8,023 nt of DNA, taken from Pseudomonadota bacterium (GTDB taxonomy: Bacteria > Desulfobacterota > Desulfobacteria > Desulfobacterales > ETH-SRB1). Location: the NCBI GenBank assembly GCA_018897415.1, contig JAHIKR010000393.1, forward strand, positions 1 through 8,023. The letters are read 5' to 3'. The position numbers and the translations under genes were made by a program. The notes beneath the pieces are model-generated. The model was not told the origin of the DNA and ran no database searches. It saw nothing but the letters and a program-made list of their open reading frames with translations. Positions 1-5,375 of the stretch are shown piece after piece (within the stretch, counting starts at the first letter, position 1; each line of letters begins with the position of its first letter).

Positions 1-401
1 AAATATCTGGAGCCCAGCTAACTGTATCTGGCGATCTTGGCAATATCCTTGCAAACTGCCTGACAGATTCAGACAGCATGTATAATAATGACGGAACAAA
101 GGTCTCAAACAAGTATGGCTATAATGAAAGGCAGGTTCTTTATAACTGGTGGAAGGCTTTAAAAGCGGCAGATAAGGACTTGAAAAAGCAGAAGCTGTTC
201 AAAGAAGCCAAGGTTGTGACATTGGTTATAAATAAGGTTGTTGAAACCTCCTACAACTACTATAAAATTGAACCACAGAAAATTACTGATAAAATGGGGA
301 TTGTTATATTCTCTCTAGTTTTCTATGTGGGTTACACGCTGTGGTACGGTTTTGCCATCTTATTCATGTTTGAGGGTTGGGGACTGAAGCTGGAACATTA
401 A
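1..401 (+). CDS. Two-helix membrane protein, copy 1 (C-terminal part, cut by window edge)
   Basis: This is the last 132 codons of a gene whose start lies before the window; the reading frame begins at base 3 and ends at TAA 399-401. It matches residues 97-228 of the complete protein at 2707-3393, with seven amino-acid differences, all between residues 129 and 173 (for example W for H at 146 and K for M at 150). The C-terminal hydrophobic helix and short tail are identical in the two copies. The ATG at 78 is internal, because the homology continues upstream of it to base 1, so it should not be taken as a start. By analogy with the complete copy this is the end of a protein with an N-terminal anchor, an extracytoplasmic domain and a C-terminal helix. 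Function is unknown. Another permease gene may precede it outside the window, but that cannot be seen here. Confidence 0.85.
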   Translation, partial: ISGAQLTVSGDLGNILANCLTDSDSMYNNDGTKVSNKYGYNERQVLYNWWKALKAADKDLKKQKLFKEAKVVTLVINKVVETSYNYYKIEPQKITDKMGIVIFSLVFYVGYTLWYGFAILFMFEGWGLKLEH

Positions 402-416
402 TCCAATTAACATAGT

Positions 417-455
417 CAAATAATTACAGGGCCAAAATGGCCCTGTAATTATTTG
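417..455. terminator. Perfect-palindrome terminator, copy 1
   Basis: Arm 417-434 (CAAATAATTACAGGGCCA) is the exact reverse complement of 438-455, with an AAA loop. The stem has a GC-rich top (CAGGGCCA/TGGCCCTG) and an AT-rich base ending in TAATTATTTG, so it can act as an intrinsic terminator read from either side. It starts 15 nt after the stop of the copy 1 membrane-protein gene. Confidence 0.8.
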
Positions 456-665
456 GCGCTATTTATTCTTCTCTGCCTTAGGTTTCCTTTTTTAGCTCTC
501 TAAGTTCATTTCTCATACTCTGCCATTCCAGCCTCCACCAGACACCCGGCGAGATTCTTTCCCGTGGTATCATCTATTTCACACAAAATTCTTGACATTA
601 TCCTTCCAATTACTGTAACCAAATAGTTGACAAAATTTTAAAATTCAAGCACAGTTAAATAAATG
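456..665. other. Intergenic stretch with short minus-strand open frames, possibly a decayed gene
   Basis: No convincing gene is visible. The minus strand holds two overlapping short frames: 506-598 (30 aa, starts MSRILCEIDD; its frame stays open about 16 codons further upstream) and 478-573 (31 aa, ends RNELRELKKET). Neither has a good ribosome binding site nor a family I recognise. They sit where the regulator remnant lies beside the other copy of the terminator, so they may be the tail of a convergent gene that has decayed, but this is only a guess. Confidence 0.3.
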
Positions 666-844
666 TGAGACCTTTGAATTTTGCTAGAAATAGTCTAATC
701 CCCGATCAGGTCGAGGACAAGATTGTCATTCCCGTGAAAACGGGAATCCAGTCCCCGATCAGGTCGAGGACAAGCATTCTCAATTAGTTATAGATTCCCG
801 CTTTCGCGGGAATGACAGGAAGATAGCATTTTTCAAAGGTCTCA
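666..844. mobile_element. MITE-like element with 13-bp terminal inverted repeats
   Basis: The ends TGAGACCTTTGAA (666-678) and TTCAAAGGTCTCA (832-844) are exact reverse complements; the match continues inward after three mismatches with TGCTA. The 179-bp interior has no usable reading frame. It holds a 23-nt direct repeat (699-721 and 752-774), two small hairpins (728-747 and 794-813) and an internal inverted pair TGTCATTCCCG (724-734) and CGGGAATGACA (808-818). ATG flanks both sides (663-665, 845-847), a possible 3-bp target duplication. It has the size and form of a non-autonomous element mobilised in trans by a transposase elsewhere. No transposase gene is present here. Confidence 0.6.
699..774 (+). 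repeat. Pair of 23-nt exact direct repeats
   Basis: A unit beginning TCCCCGATCAGGTCGAGGAC occurs at 699-721 and again at 752-774, separated by a 30-nt spacer that contains a hairpin (ATTCCCGT-GAAA-ACGGGAAT, 728-747). Two copies inside the MITE-like element suggest an internal duplication or nesting of a smaller palindromic repeat. Confidence 0.8.
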
Positions 845-949
845 ATGTAACATTTTAGCCTTATGAAACAAACCGGCTGTGAGTGAGCTTCAAGTGTGGC
901 TTATATTTGTCTTTTTTTATAAAGAGGAGCCCTTTTTCAAAAAAATACA

Positions 950-1222
950 ATGGAAAAACTAACGGTTAAACAAATTACCCTCCTCATGGATGAAAATCTT
1001 TCCGATAGACCATCTGTTTCTGTAGAGGATAAGATTACAGATGCAATTGAAGTCATGCTTAAAAACGACCTCGACCGCATTGCTGTAACAAGCAAAGATA
1101 AAATACTCGGTATGATAAAATTGGAAGATGCACTTAAAGTTATTGGATTAGAAGACGCCCTGAAAAAAAAAGCAGCAAAGATTATTATCAGACATGGGCG
1201 TAAAATTATAATAGAGCAATAA
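950..1222 (+). CDS. Small single-CBS-domain protein
   Basis: A 90-aa soluble protein. Residues about 22-66 read as one CBS domain: a strand-helix start (SVSVEDKITDAIEVML), a middle strand with the typical DRIAV, then a turn and GMIKLEDALKVI. CBS domains usually occur in pairs and bind adenine nucleotides at the pair interface, so a single-domain chain would need to dimerise. The C-terminal 20 residues are strongly basic (KKKAAK, RHGRK). It lies upstream of the TSUP permease on the same strand, which suggests a nucleotide-sensing regulatory role in transport; this is inference from position. A purine-rich AAAGAGGAG lies about 20 nt before ATG 950, further than ideal, so initiation may be weak. 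The same TACAATG start context recurs at 1246-1252. The family call is fairly secure; binding of a ligand is not shown. Confidence 0.7.
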   Translation: MEKLTVKQITLLMDENLSDRPSVSVEDKITDAIEVMLKNDLDRIAVTSKDKILGMIKLEDALKVIGLEDALKKKAAKIIIRHGRKIIIEQ

Positions 1223-1415
1223 ATTTATAGAAGGGAGGGGTAAAATACAATGAGATAGCTTGTGGTAGATGGTTCATTTGTACATAAAATGTACAAGTTC
1301 AATATCTAATTATTAAATCAAGCGAAAAGACGTTCACAATTATTGAATTTATTACTTTGAATAGGAACTGATATTGAACATGTTATAAAATTAGAGGAAA
1401 AGGAGAACTATTATT
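1223..1415 (+). promoter_or_regulatory. Structured leader upstream of the permease gene
   Basis: This 193-nt gap contains a strong Shine-Dalgarno-like GGGAGGGG followed by ATG AGA TAG (1250-1258), a two-codon open frame. It also holds a hairpin TTGTACAT-AAA-ATGTACAA (1278-1296), and a longer inverted pair: GTTCAATATC at 1297-1306 with GATATTGAAC at 1370-1379, extendable to 13 of 14 bases (1293-1306 with 1370-1383). The first hairpin and the extended second one share bases 1293-1296, so they partly compete. Such pairs could be an operator or an RNA switch controlling the permease. No promoter matches well enough to assign. Confidence 0.4.
1278..1296. repeat. Short palindrome, possible operator or hairpin
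   Basis: TTGTACAT (1278-1285) and ATGTACAA (1289-1296) are exact reverse complements around an AAA centre. The 19-bp dyad is of operator size. It lies 120 bp upstream of the permease start. Confidence 0.5.
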
Positions 1416-2702
1416 ATGAATTTCTTTAATCAGTTGGGTAAGTTTATGATGATGGGCGCAAGAGCCCATGCAAAATGGGAGCTTGATGTTTCCAATACAA
1501 TACTTGGTGACAAAAAGCGGCTTCTTATTCTTGGTTTGCTTACCATTCCCGTTATATTGGGAAGTATTGCATTTGCTGATCAGGTGGGCGGAGCCCTTCC
1601 CGAACTGCTTGGCGGGAAGAAGGCTTACAGCCCGGCTTTTTACAGTACAGGTATTTTTATCATATCAATTCTTATCGGAATGGGTGCCGGCCTGATTACC
1701 GGCTGTATCGGTGCAGGTGGTGGATTTATCATCGCGCCTGCCCTGATGAGCGCAGGTATCAAAGGTATTCTGGCCGTTGGTACCGACCTTTTTCACATTT
1801 TTGCCAAGGCAATAATGGGAAGTATTATCCACAGGAAGCTCGGGAACGTTTCAGTACCGCTGGCCATAGTCTTCCTTATTGGAGCAATCATAGGAGCTAC
1901 GGCTGGCGGAATTATTAACCGCGTACTTTACGAAATCAACCCGGTTCTCAGCGATGCATTTATCACGAGTGTTTATTCAGGTATGCTGGGTTTTCTGGGT
2001 ATTTACGCCCTGACAGACTTTCTCAGGGCCAGAAAAGCTCCTGGTGCAGCAGATGAGGGTGCACATGGCGGCAAAAGTGAAGGAGCCGAGATGAAGAGTC
2101 TGCCCAAAAAGCTCCAGGCCGTGAAAATACCTCCTTTGGTCAAATTTGATTTCGACCTTGTACCAGAAGGCAGAGGCATTTCATGGGTATTCCTGGTAGC
2201 TAGCGGTGCGCTTGTTGGACTTGCAGCCGGTATTATGGGCGTTGGCGGCGGTTTTCTTACCTTCCCTATCTTTGTATATGTTCTGGGTGTTTCCTCTATG
2301 ACCACCGTTGGAACTGACATCTTCCAGATCGTCTTCACGGCAGGTTATGCATCAATAAGCCAGTACGCTATTTACGGTTTTATCTTCTATACGCTCGCCA
2401 TGGGTATGCTCCTGGGATCACTACTCGGTATCCAGATAGGCGCACTGGTAACAAAGGTTGTTCCGGGAATCACAATCCGCGGCTTTTATGCAATGGCGGT
2501 CCTGGCTGGTTTCGTTAACCGTATCTTTGCCCTGCCGGCAAAGCTTAACGCAATGGAAGTTATTAAAATAGCCCCAGGAGTCGCAAGCGTGCTTGAAAGC
2601 ATAGGTGTGTGGGCATTCTTCATCGTAATAGGAATATTTTCTGTCTGGGTAATTGGAACGTTTCTGACCAATATTCCAAGACTTAAGGGAGAGGAGGTGT
2701 GA
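1416..2702 (+). CDS. TauE/SafE (TSUP) family anion permease
   Basis: A 428-aa inner-membrane transporter of the TauE/SafE (TSUP, sulfite exporter) family, whose members move sulfite, sulfonates and other small organic anions. The two family repeats are clear: GCIGAGGGFIIAPAL (96-110) with AVGTDLFHIFA (120-130), and GIMGVGGGFLTFPIF (272-286) with TTVGTDIFQIVF (296-307). Hydrophobic segments lie near 36-54, 75-98, 103-133, 147-168, 182-203, 255-290, 300-345, 355-372 and 395-418. A charged cytoplasmic-type loop (204-254) joins the halves. The protein is longer than minimal family members because of an about 35-residue polar N-terminus and this loop. The start is supported by AAGGAGAA about 9 nt upstream of ATG 1416. 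The last codons (GEEV) overlap the strong Shine-Dalgarno sequence of the next gene. Context with a CBS protein and a partner membrane protein suggests a regulated system; the actual substrate cannot be read from the sequence. Confidence 0.92.
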   Translation: MNFFNQLGKFMMMGARAHAKWELDVSNTILGDKKRLLILGLLTIPVILGSIAFADQVGGALPELLGGKKAYSPAFYSTGIFIISILIGMGAGLITGCIGAGGGFIIAPALMSAGIKGILAVGTDLFHIFAKAIMGSIIHRKLGNVSVPLAIVFLIGAIIGATAGGIINRVLYEINPVLSDAFITSVYSGMLGFLGIYALTDFLRARKAPGAADEGAHGGKSEGAEMKSLPKKLQAVKIPPLVKFDFDLVPEGRGISWVFLVASGALVGLAAGIMGVGGGFLTFPIFVYVLGVSSMTTVGTDIFQIVFTAGYASISQYAIYGFIFYTLAMGMLLGSLLGIQIGALVTKVVPGITIRGFYAMAVLAGFVNRIFALPAKLNAMEVIKIAPGVASVLESIGVWAFFIVIGIFSVWVIGTFLTNIPRLKGEEV

Positions 2703-2706
2703 GCTA

Positions 2707-3393
2707 ATGATTGCACATAAAAAAGAATTTTTTGGCGGAGTAGCATTAATGGGAGCGTTTATCGCTGTTTTGATAGCTATATTTATGCCTATATTCAAAG
2801 GCCAAAACGGACTGGATTATCTTGACGCTCTGTATAACTCGATTTCCAAAGGTTCAGCCTACTATATCCCCAAGGTAAAGGAAGAAACCGATACGTTCAT
2901 AGGAAACAACGTTACAATGGCTCTGAAAATGGCAGACGAAAACCAGGCGCAACAGGCAAAATCTTTGTTTACACAGGCCGGGGCAACAGCAGAAATATCT
3001 GGAGCCCAGCTAACTGTATCTGGCGATCTTGGCAATATCCTTGCAAACTGCCTGACAGATTCAGACAGCATGTATAATAATGACGGAACAACGGTCTCAA
3101 ACAAGTATGGCTACAATGAAAAACAGGTTCTTTATAACTGGCATAAGGCTTTAATGGCCGCAGATAAAAACTTGAAAAAGCAGAAACTGTTCAAAGAAGC
3201 CAAAGTAGTTGCATTGGTTATAAAGAAGGTTGTTGAAACCTCCTACAACTACTATAAAATTGAGCCCCAAAAAATTACTGACAAAATGGGGATTGTTATA
3301 TTCTCTCTAGTTTTCTATGTGGGTTACACGCTGTGGTACGGTTTTGCCATCTTATTCATGTTTGAGGGTTGGGGACTGAAGCTGGAACATTAA
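2707..3393 (+). CDS. Two-helix membrane protein, complete copy (permease partner, unknown function)
   Basis: A 228-aa protein that I do not recognise. Residues 10-30 form a hydrophobic helix after a basic start (IAHKK), which by the positive-inside rule puts the N-terminus in the cytoplasm. Residues 31-194 are polar and probably extracytoplasmic. Residues 196-219, rich in F, Y, W and V, form a second helix, followed by a short tail (GWGLKLEH). The domain has a lysine-rich, helical segment at about 137-175 (GYNEKQVLYNW, KNLKKQKLFKEAK) and a NYYKIEP stretch before the second helix. ATG 2707 has AGGAGGT 8 nt upstream, inside the end of the permease gene, and the genes are 4 nt apart, so translation is likely coupled. 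Stable pairing with the permease as a subunit or modulator is my inference. A second copy (1-401) differs only in residues 129-173. Confidence 0.85.
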   Translation: MIAHKKEFFGGVALMGAFIAVLIAIFMPIFKGQNGLDYLDALYNSISKGSAYYIPKVKEETDTFIGNNVTMALKMADENQAQQAKSLFTQAGATAEISGAQLTVSGDLGNILANCLTDSDSMYNNDGTTVSNKYGYNEKQVLYNWHKALMAADKNLKKQKLFKEAKVVALVIKKVVETSYNYYKIEPQKITDKMGIVIFSLVFYVGYTLWYGFAILFMFEGWGLKLEH

Positions 3394-3448
3394 ACCCAAT
3401 TAACATAGTCAAATAATTACAGGGCCAAAATGGCCCTGTAATTATTTG
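2993..3448 (+). repeat. Long direct repeat, copy 2
   Basis: This is the counterpart of bases 1-455, offset by 2992 bases (2993 after the indel behind the stop codon). Similarity ends at 3448, the last base of the terminator palindrome. Everything after this differs from the sequence after copy 1. The distance between copies is close to 3 kb, the size of one CBS-permease-membrane-protein module with its spacers. Confidence 0.95.
3410..3448. terminator. Perfect-palindrome terminator, copy 2
   Basis: Arm 3410-3427 and arm 3431-3448 are exact 18-nt reverse complements with an AAA loop, identical to the structure at 417-455. It begins 16 nt after the stop of the membrane-protein gene. It also abuts the stop codon of the minus-strand regulator remnant (3449-3451), so it is placed to terminate transcription from both sides. 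Confidence 0.8.
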
Positions 3449-3592
3449 TTATCCCAGAGATTCCATAATATCATATTTTTTTATCTTTCTCCATAGAGTC
3501 GTTCTTGGAATGTCAAGAATTAGGGAAAGCGGATCTCTGTTTTCAACTGTCTCTACTACCAGGTGATCAAGATCTTCTCTAAAGCGCCTTGC
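3449..3592 (-). pseudogene. C-terminal remnant of a Fis-type HTH regulator
   Basis: On the minus strand a frame of 47 codons runs from an in-frame stop at 3593-3595 down to TAA at 3449-3451. It has no start codon and no ribosome binding site. Its end reads SLILDIPRTTLWRKIKKYDI, which closely resembles the Fis-type helix-turn-helix at the C-terminus of NtrC-like, sigma-54-dependent activators and response regulators. Nothing of the central ATPase domain is visible. A second minus-strand frame (3582-3689, containing PLKQLGKAL) might be the preceding part shifted out of frame, but I am not sure. The piece is best read as the 3' end of a regulator gene whose body was lost in a rearrangement. Its convergent position next to the permease module hints that it could once have regulated that module. 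Confidence 0.65.
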
Positions 3593-3790
3593 CTAACTGC
3601 TTCAACGGGACGGGCCCCCTCCGATCGATACTAGGCAACTTGATATAATAATGGGCAACCCTGCCAGAGCAGCTTATTACAAGGAAAAATTACTGAAAGA
3701 CATCAGCCTCTGGTTTCCACAAGCTCCCTAACAGCCTTCTACCTTCAGTCTATCCCTGCCCTTTACCCGCAAGTTATTTTGTCCATTAGC
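3593..3790. other. Intergenic stretch without a recognisable gene
   Basis: Apart from the possible shifted extension of the regulator remnant (minus strand, 3582-3689), I see no gene. A local GC-rich patch near 3606-3625 (GGGACGGGCCCCC) contrasts with the AT-rich surroundings and may mark a rearrangement junction. A 26-codon plus-strand frame starting at 3652 has no family or ribosome binding site that I can support. Confidence 0.4.
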
Positions 3791-3895
3791 AATTAACAGT
3801 TATCAATTGATTATTGACTGTTATTATTGGCTTTTTGGGCATAAATATAAAAAAGAAATAATCAACAATCAATTGTTAATAACTAACTGTTAATT
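3791..3895. repeat. AT-rich imperfect inverted repeat
   Basis: AATTAACAGTTA (3791-3802) is the exact reverse complement of 3884-3895. CAATTGATTATTGA (3804-3817) pairs with 3862-3875 at 13 of 14 positions. One arm has about seven extra bases, giving a bulged long stem around a centre of about 44 nt. The 105-bp unit has no coding capacity and may be a small palindromic repeat element or a relic. Confidence 0.55.
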
Positions 3896-3905
3896 AAGGA
3901 TAAAA

Positions 3906-3933
3906 ATATGCCTCGGTACTTATGGAGGCATAT
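3906..3933 (-). terminator. Intrinsic terminator of the antiporter gene
   Basis: ATATGCCTC (3906-3914) and GAGGCATAT (3925-3933) pair around a 10-nt loop. On the minus strand the hairpin is followed by a T-rich tail (ATTTTTATCC), the form of a Rho-independent terminator. It lies 8 nt beyond the stop codon of the minus-strand antiporter gene. Confidence 0.75.
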
Positions 3934-3941
3934 TCACCTGA

Positions 3942-4922
3942 TTACAATGCCTTAATTGTCAAATAAGCGATGTATCCAACATATCCTGATAAAAGGATAA
4001 CTCCATTCTTTTTTGTAAGCATGTATTTCTTTCTCATCATCAACCACGGAAGAAAACTAATAAACATCATAACCAGGTAATCAATTAGTAAACCGCTCTG
4101 AATAAAACCGCCTGGAATCAAAATAGGCCTGACCAGCGAAGCCGTTCCAAGCACACCGAGTATATTGAAAATATTACTCCCCAAAAGGTTTCCAAGGCTG
4201 ATATCCATCTCCTTTCTCATAGCTGCAACAACTGAAACAGCAAGTTCAGGCAGCGAAGTCCCGAAAGCAACAATTGTCAGCCCGATAAACTTTTCGCTTA
4301 CCTCGAATATTTTCATTATCTTTACTGCTGAATCAATCAGTATCTCCGCGCCTGATACTACAAATACAATCCCTGCAACAATAAGTGTGATTTGTTTTAC
4401 TCTTGAGGAAATATATTCAATTTCATCACCTGCAAGCTCTGAAGTATAGTTTTCTTCGCTTGCTGCATATTTTTCTTTCATAACGAAGCGATAGTTAAAC
4501 CATGTGTACAGGATGATTCCACCCACCATAGTAGCTCCCTCAAGCCTTCCTATTTGAGAATTGAGAGAAATCAGCAGAAGACATAAAGATATCCCGAGCA
4601 TAATAGGTATATCTCTCTTAACAACAGAGCTATTACTTTTAATTGGTATAAATAATGATACAAGCCCGAGAATAAGAGCAATGTTGCAAATATTGCTACC
4701 GACAACGTTTCCCACGGCAATCATGCTTTTTTGTTGCAAAGAAGAAATAACGCTTACAACGAGCTCTGGTACTGAGGTGCCGAATGCAACAACAGTCAAC
4801 CCTATAACCATAGGCGTTAAGCCAAAGCTTCGTGCAATACTGGAAGCACCTTTTACAAGCCATTCCGCCCCATAGTAAAGCATCAACAATCCGATAACAA
4901 ATAACACCAAGGCAAGTATCAT
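3942..4922 (-). CDS. CaCA-family calcium/sodium antiporter
   Basis: A 326-aa inner-membrane cation antiporter of the Ca2+:cation antiporter (CaCA) superfamily, similar in size and motifs to E. coli YrbG. Both alpha repeats are present: GLTVVAFGTSVPELVVSV (41-58) with GNVVGSNICNIALILG (71-86), and GLTIVAFGTSLPELAVSV (214-231) with GNLLGSNIFNILGVLG (244-259). The acidic residues of the two GTS-PEL motifs (E53, E226) are the expected ion ligands. About ten hydrophobic helices fit the family fold, with a polar cytoplasmic-type loop at 148-175 joining the halves. The start at 4922 is supported by GGAGA 8 nt upstream. The gene stands alone on the minus strand, with its own terminator downstream. 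The ion is probably Ca2+ exchanged for Na+ or H+, but selectivity cannot be read from sequence. Frame and length look intact. Confidence 0.93.
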   Translation of the reverse strand: MILALVLFVIGLLMLYYGAEWLVKGASSIARSFGLTPMVIGLTVVAFGTSVPELVVSVISSLQQKSMIAVGNVVGSNICNIALILGLVSLFIPIKSNSSVVKRDIPIMLGISLCLLLISLNSQIGRLEGATMVGGIILYTWFNYRFVMKEKYAASEENYTSELAGDEIEYISSRVKQITLIVAGIVFVVSGAEILIDSAVKIMKIFEVSEKFIGLTIVAFGTSLPELAVSVVAAMRKEMDISLGNLLGSNIFNILGVLGTASLVRPILIPGGFIQSGLLIDYLVMMFISFLPWLMMRKKYMLTKKNGVILLSGYVGYIAYLTIKAL

Positions 4923-5035
4923 ACTTTAAATCTCCATTTATAAAGCAATCAATCTTGATAATCAGATTAATTTAGTTTCAATAAGTTATCCATAACAAAT
5001 GTTTCAGATTTAACAAACAATATAAGTAATTAACT

Positions 5036-5232
5036 TTGATGAACTCGTAAAAAGTCTAAAAATACCGTTTCCCGTCATTCCGGCCCCGCATCAAGTGCGG
5101 GATAAACTCCAGCCGGGCACGTAGTGAAGCTTTAGCGCTATCCAGTCCTTTCAAGCAGTTGCAGACCATCTGGACTCCTCCCGGACTCGATCCGGGATCT
5201 ACCGGAGTGACGACTTTTTACGAGTTCATCAA
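5036..5232. mobile_element. MITE-like element with perfect 21-bp terminal inverted repeats
   Basis: The left end 5036-5056 (starts TTGATGAACTCGTAAAAAG) and the right end 5212-5232 are exact reverse complements over 21 bases. The 197-bp element has no reading frame. Inside are a second, imperfect inverted pair (CGTCATTCCGG near 5072 with CCGGAGTGACG ending at 5212) and two hairpins with 6-bp stems, CCCGCA-TCAAG-TGCGGG and CCCGGA-CTCGA-TCCGGG. No clear target duplication is visible at the edges. The architecture is that of a non-autonomous element dependent on a transposase elsewhere. It differs in its ends from the element at 666-844 but shares the internal GTCATTCC-type palindrome style. Confidence 0.65.
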
Positions 5233-5245
5233 TACATATTTGGAT

Positions 5246-5275
5246 TTGAATTCCTGTCTATTTAGCACTTAAAAT
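5246..5275 (+). promoter_or_regulatory. Candidate housekeeping promoter for tkt
   Basis: TTGAAT (5246-5251) and TAAAAT (5270-5275) are spaced by 18 nt and match the sigma-70 consensus at 4 of 6 and 5 of 6 positions. They lie about 100 nt upstream of the transketolase start, just outside the MITE-like element, so the element does not separate the promoter from the gene. AT-rich sequence makes chance matches common. Confidence 0.35.
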
Positions 5276-5375
5276 ATATGATCAAAACCCTTGCATATAA
5301 ATTAAAACAAGTGTAACAAGCCCACCAAACACCAAAGATTTTTATCAAAATTCCCTCAACAAGGAGATAATAATT

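Larger units (their letters stand above)
1..455 (+). repeat. Long direct repeat, copy 1
   Basis: Bases 1-455 repeat bases 2993-3448. By eye, 1-99 and 291-401 are identical to the second copy, while 100-290 carry about 22 substitutions. Just after the stop codon there is a small substitution plus one-base indel, and then identity again to the end of the terminator palindrome. Similarity stops at base 455, the last base of the terminator. The left limit lies outside the window. Confidence 0.95.
4923..5375. other. Divergent intergenic region between antiporter and transketolase genes
   Basis: This 453-bp gap holds the upstream regions of both flanking genes and the MITE-like element (5036-5232). 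The remaining sequence is AT-rich and without coding capacity. The antiporter Shine-Dalgarno sequence is at 4931-4935 (minus strand) and that of transketolase at 5361-5367. A candidate promoter for transketolase is listed separately. Confidence 0.6.

Noticed and set aside
78..401. A separate 107-aa gene starting at ATG 78
   Set aside because: Homology to the complete copy continues in frame upstream to base 1, and no ribosome binding site precedes this ATG. It is an internal methionine of a truncated gene.
699..774. CRISPR-like array
   Set aside because: Only two repeats of 23 nt with one spacer that is itself a hairpin, and no cas genes; it belongs to the MITE-like element.
894..912. Sigma-54 promoter upstream of the CBS gene
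   Set aside because: GTGGC is followed by TTGT, but the spacing and the second element do not fit the GG/GC consensus positions.
1384..1389. TATAAA as the -10 box of the permease promoter
   Set aside because: The only TTGAAT upstream (1357-1362) is 21 nt away, too far for a normal spacer, and the gap to the ATG would leave a very short leader without the conserved-looking dyads.
2003..2798. Minus-strand frames of 86-125 aa opposite the permease gene
   Set aside because: They lie antisense to a clear TSUP gene, show no family features and arise from its codon bias.
3652..3732. Plus-strand 26-aa frame starting MGNPARAAYY
   Set aside because: It is short, has no ribosome binding site and no family I recognise, and lies in decayed-looking intergenic DNA.
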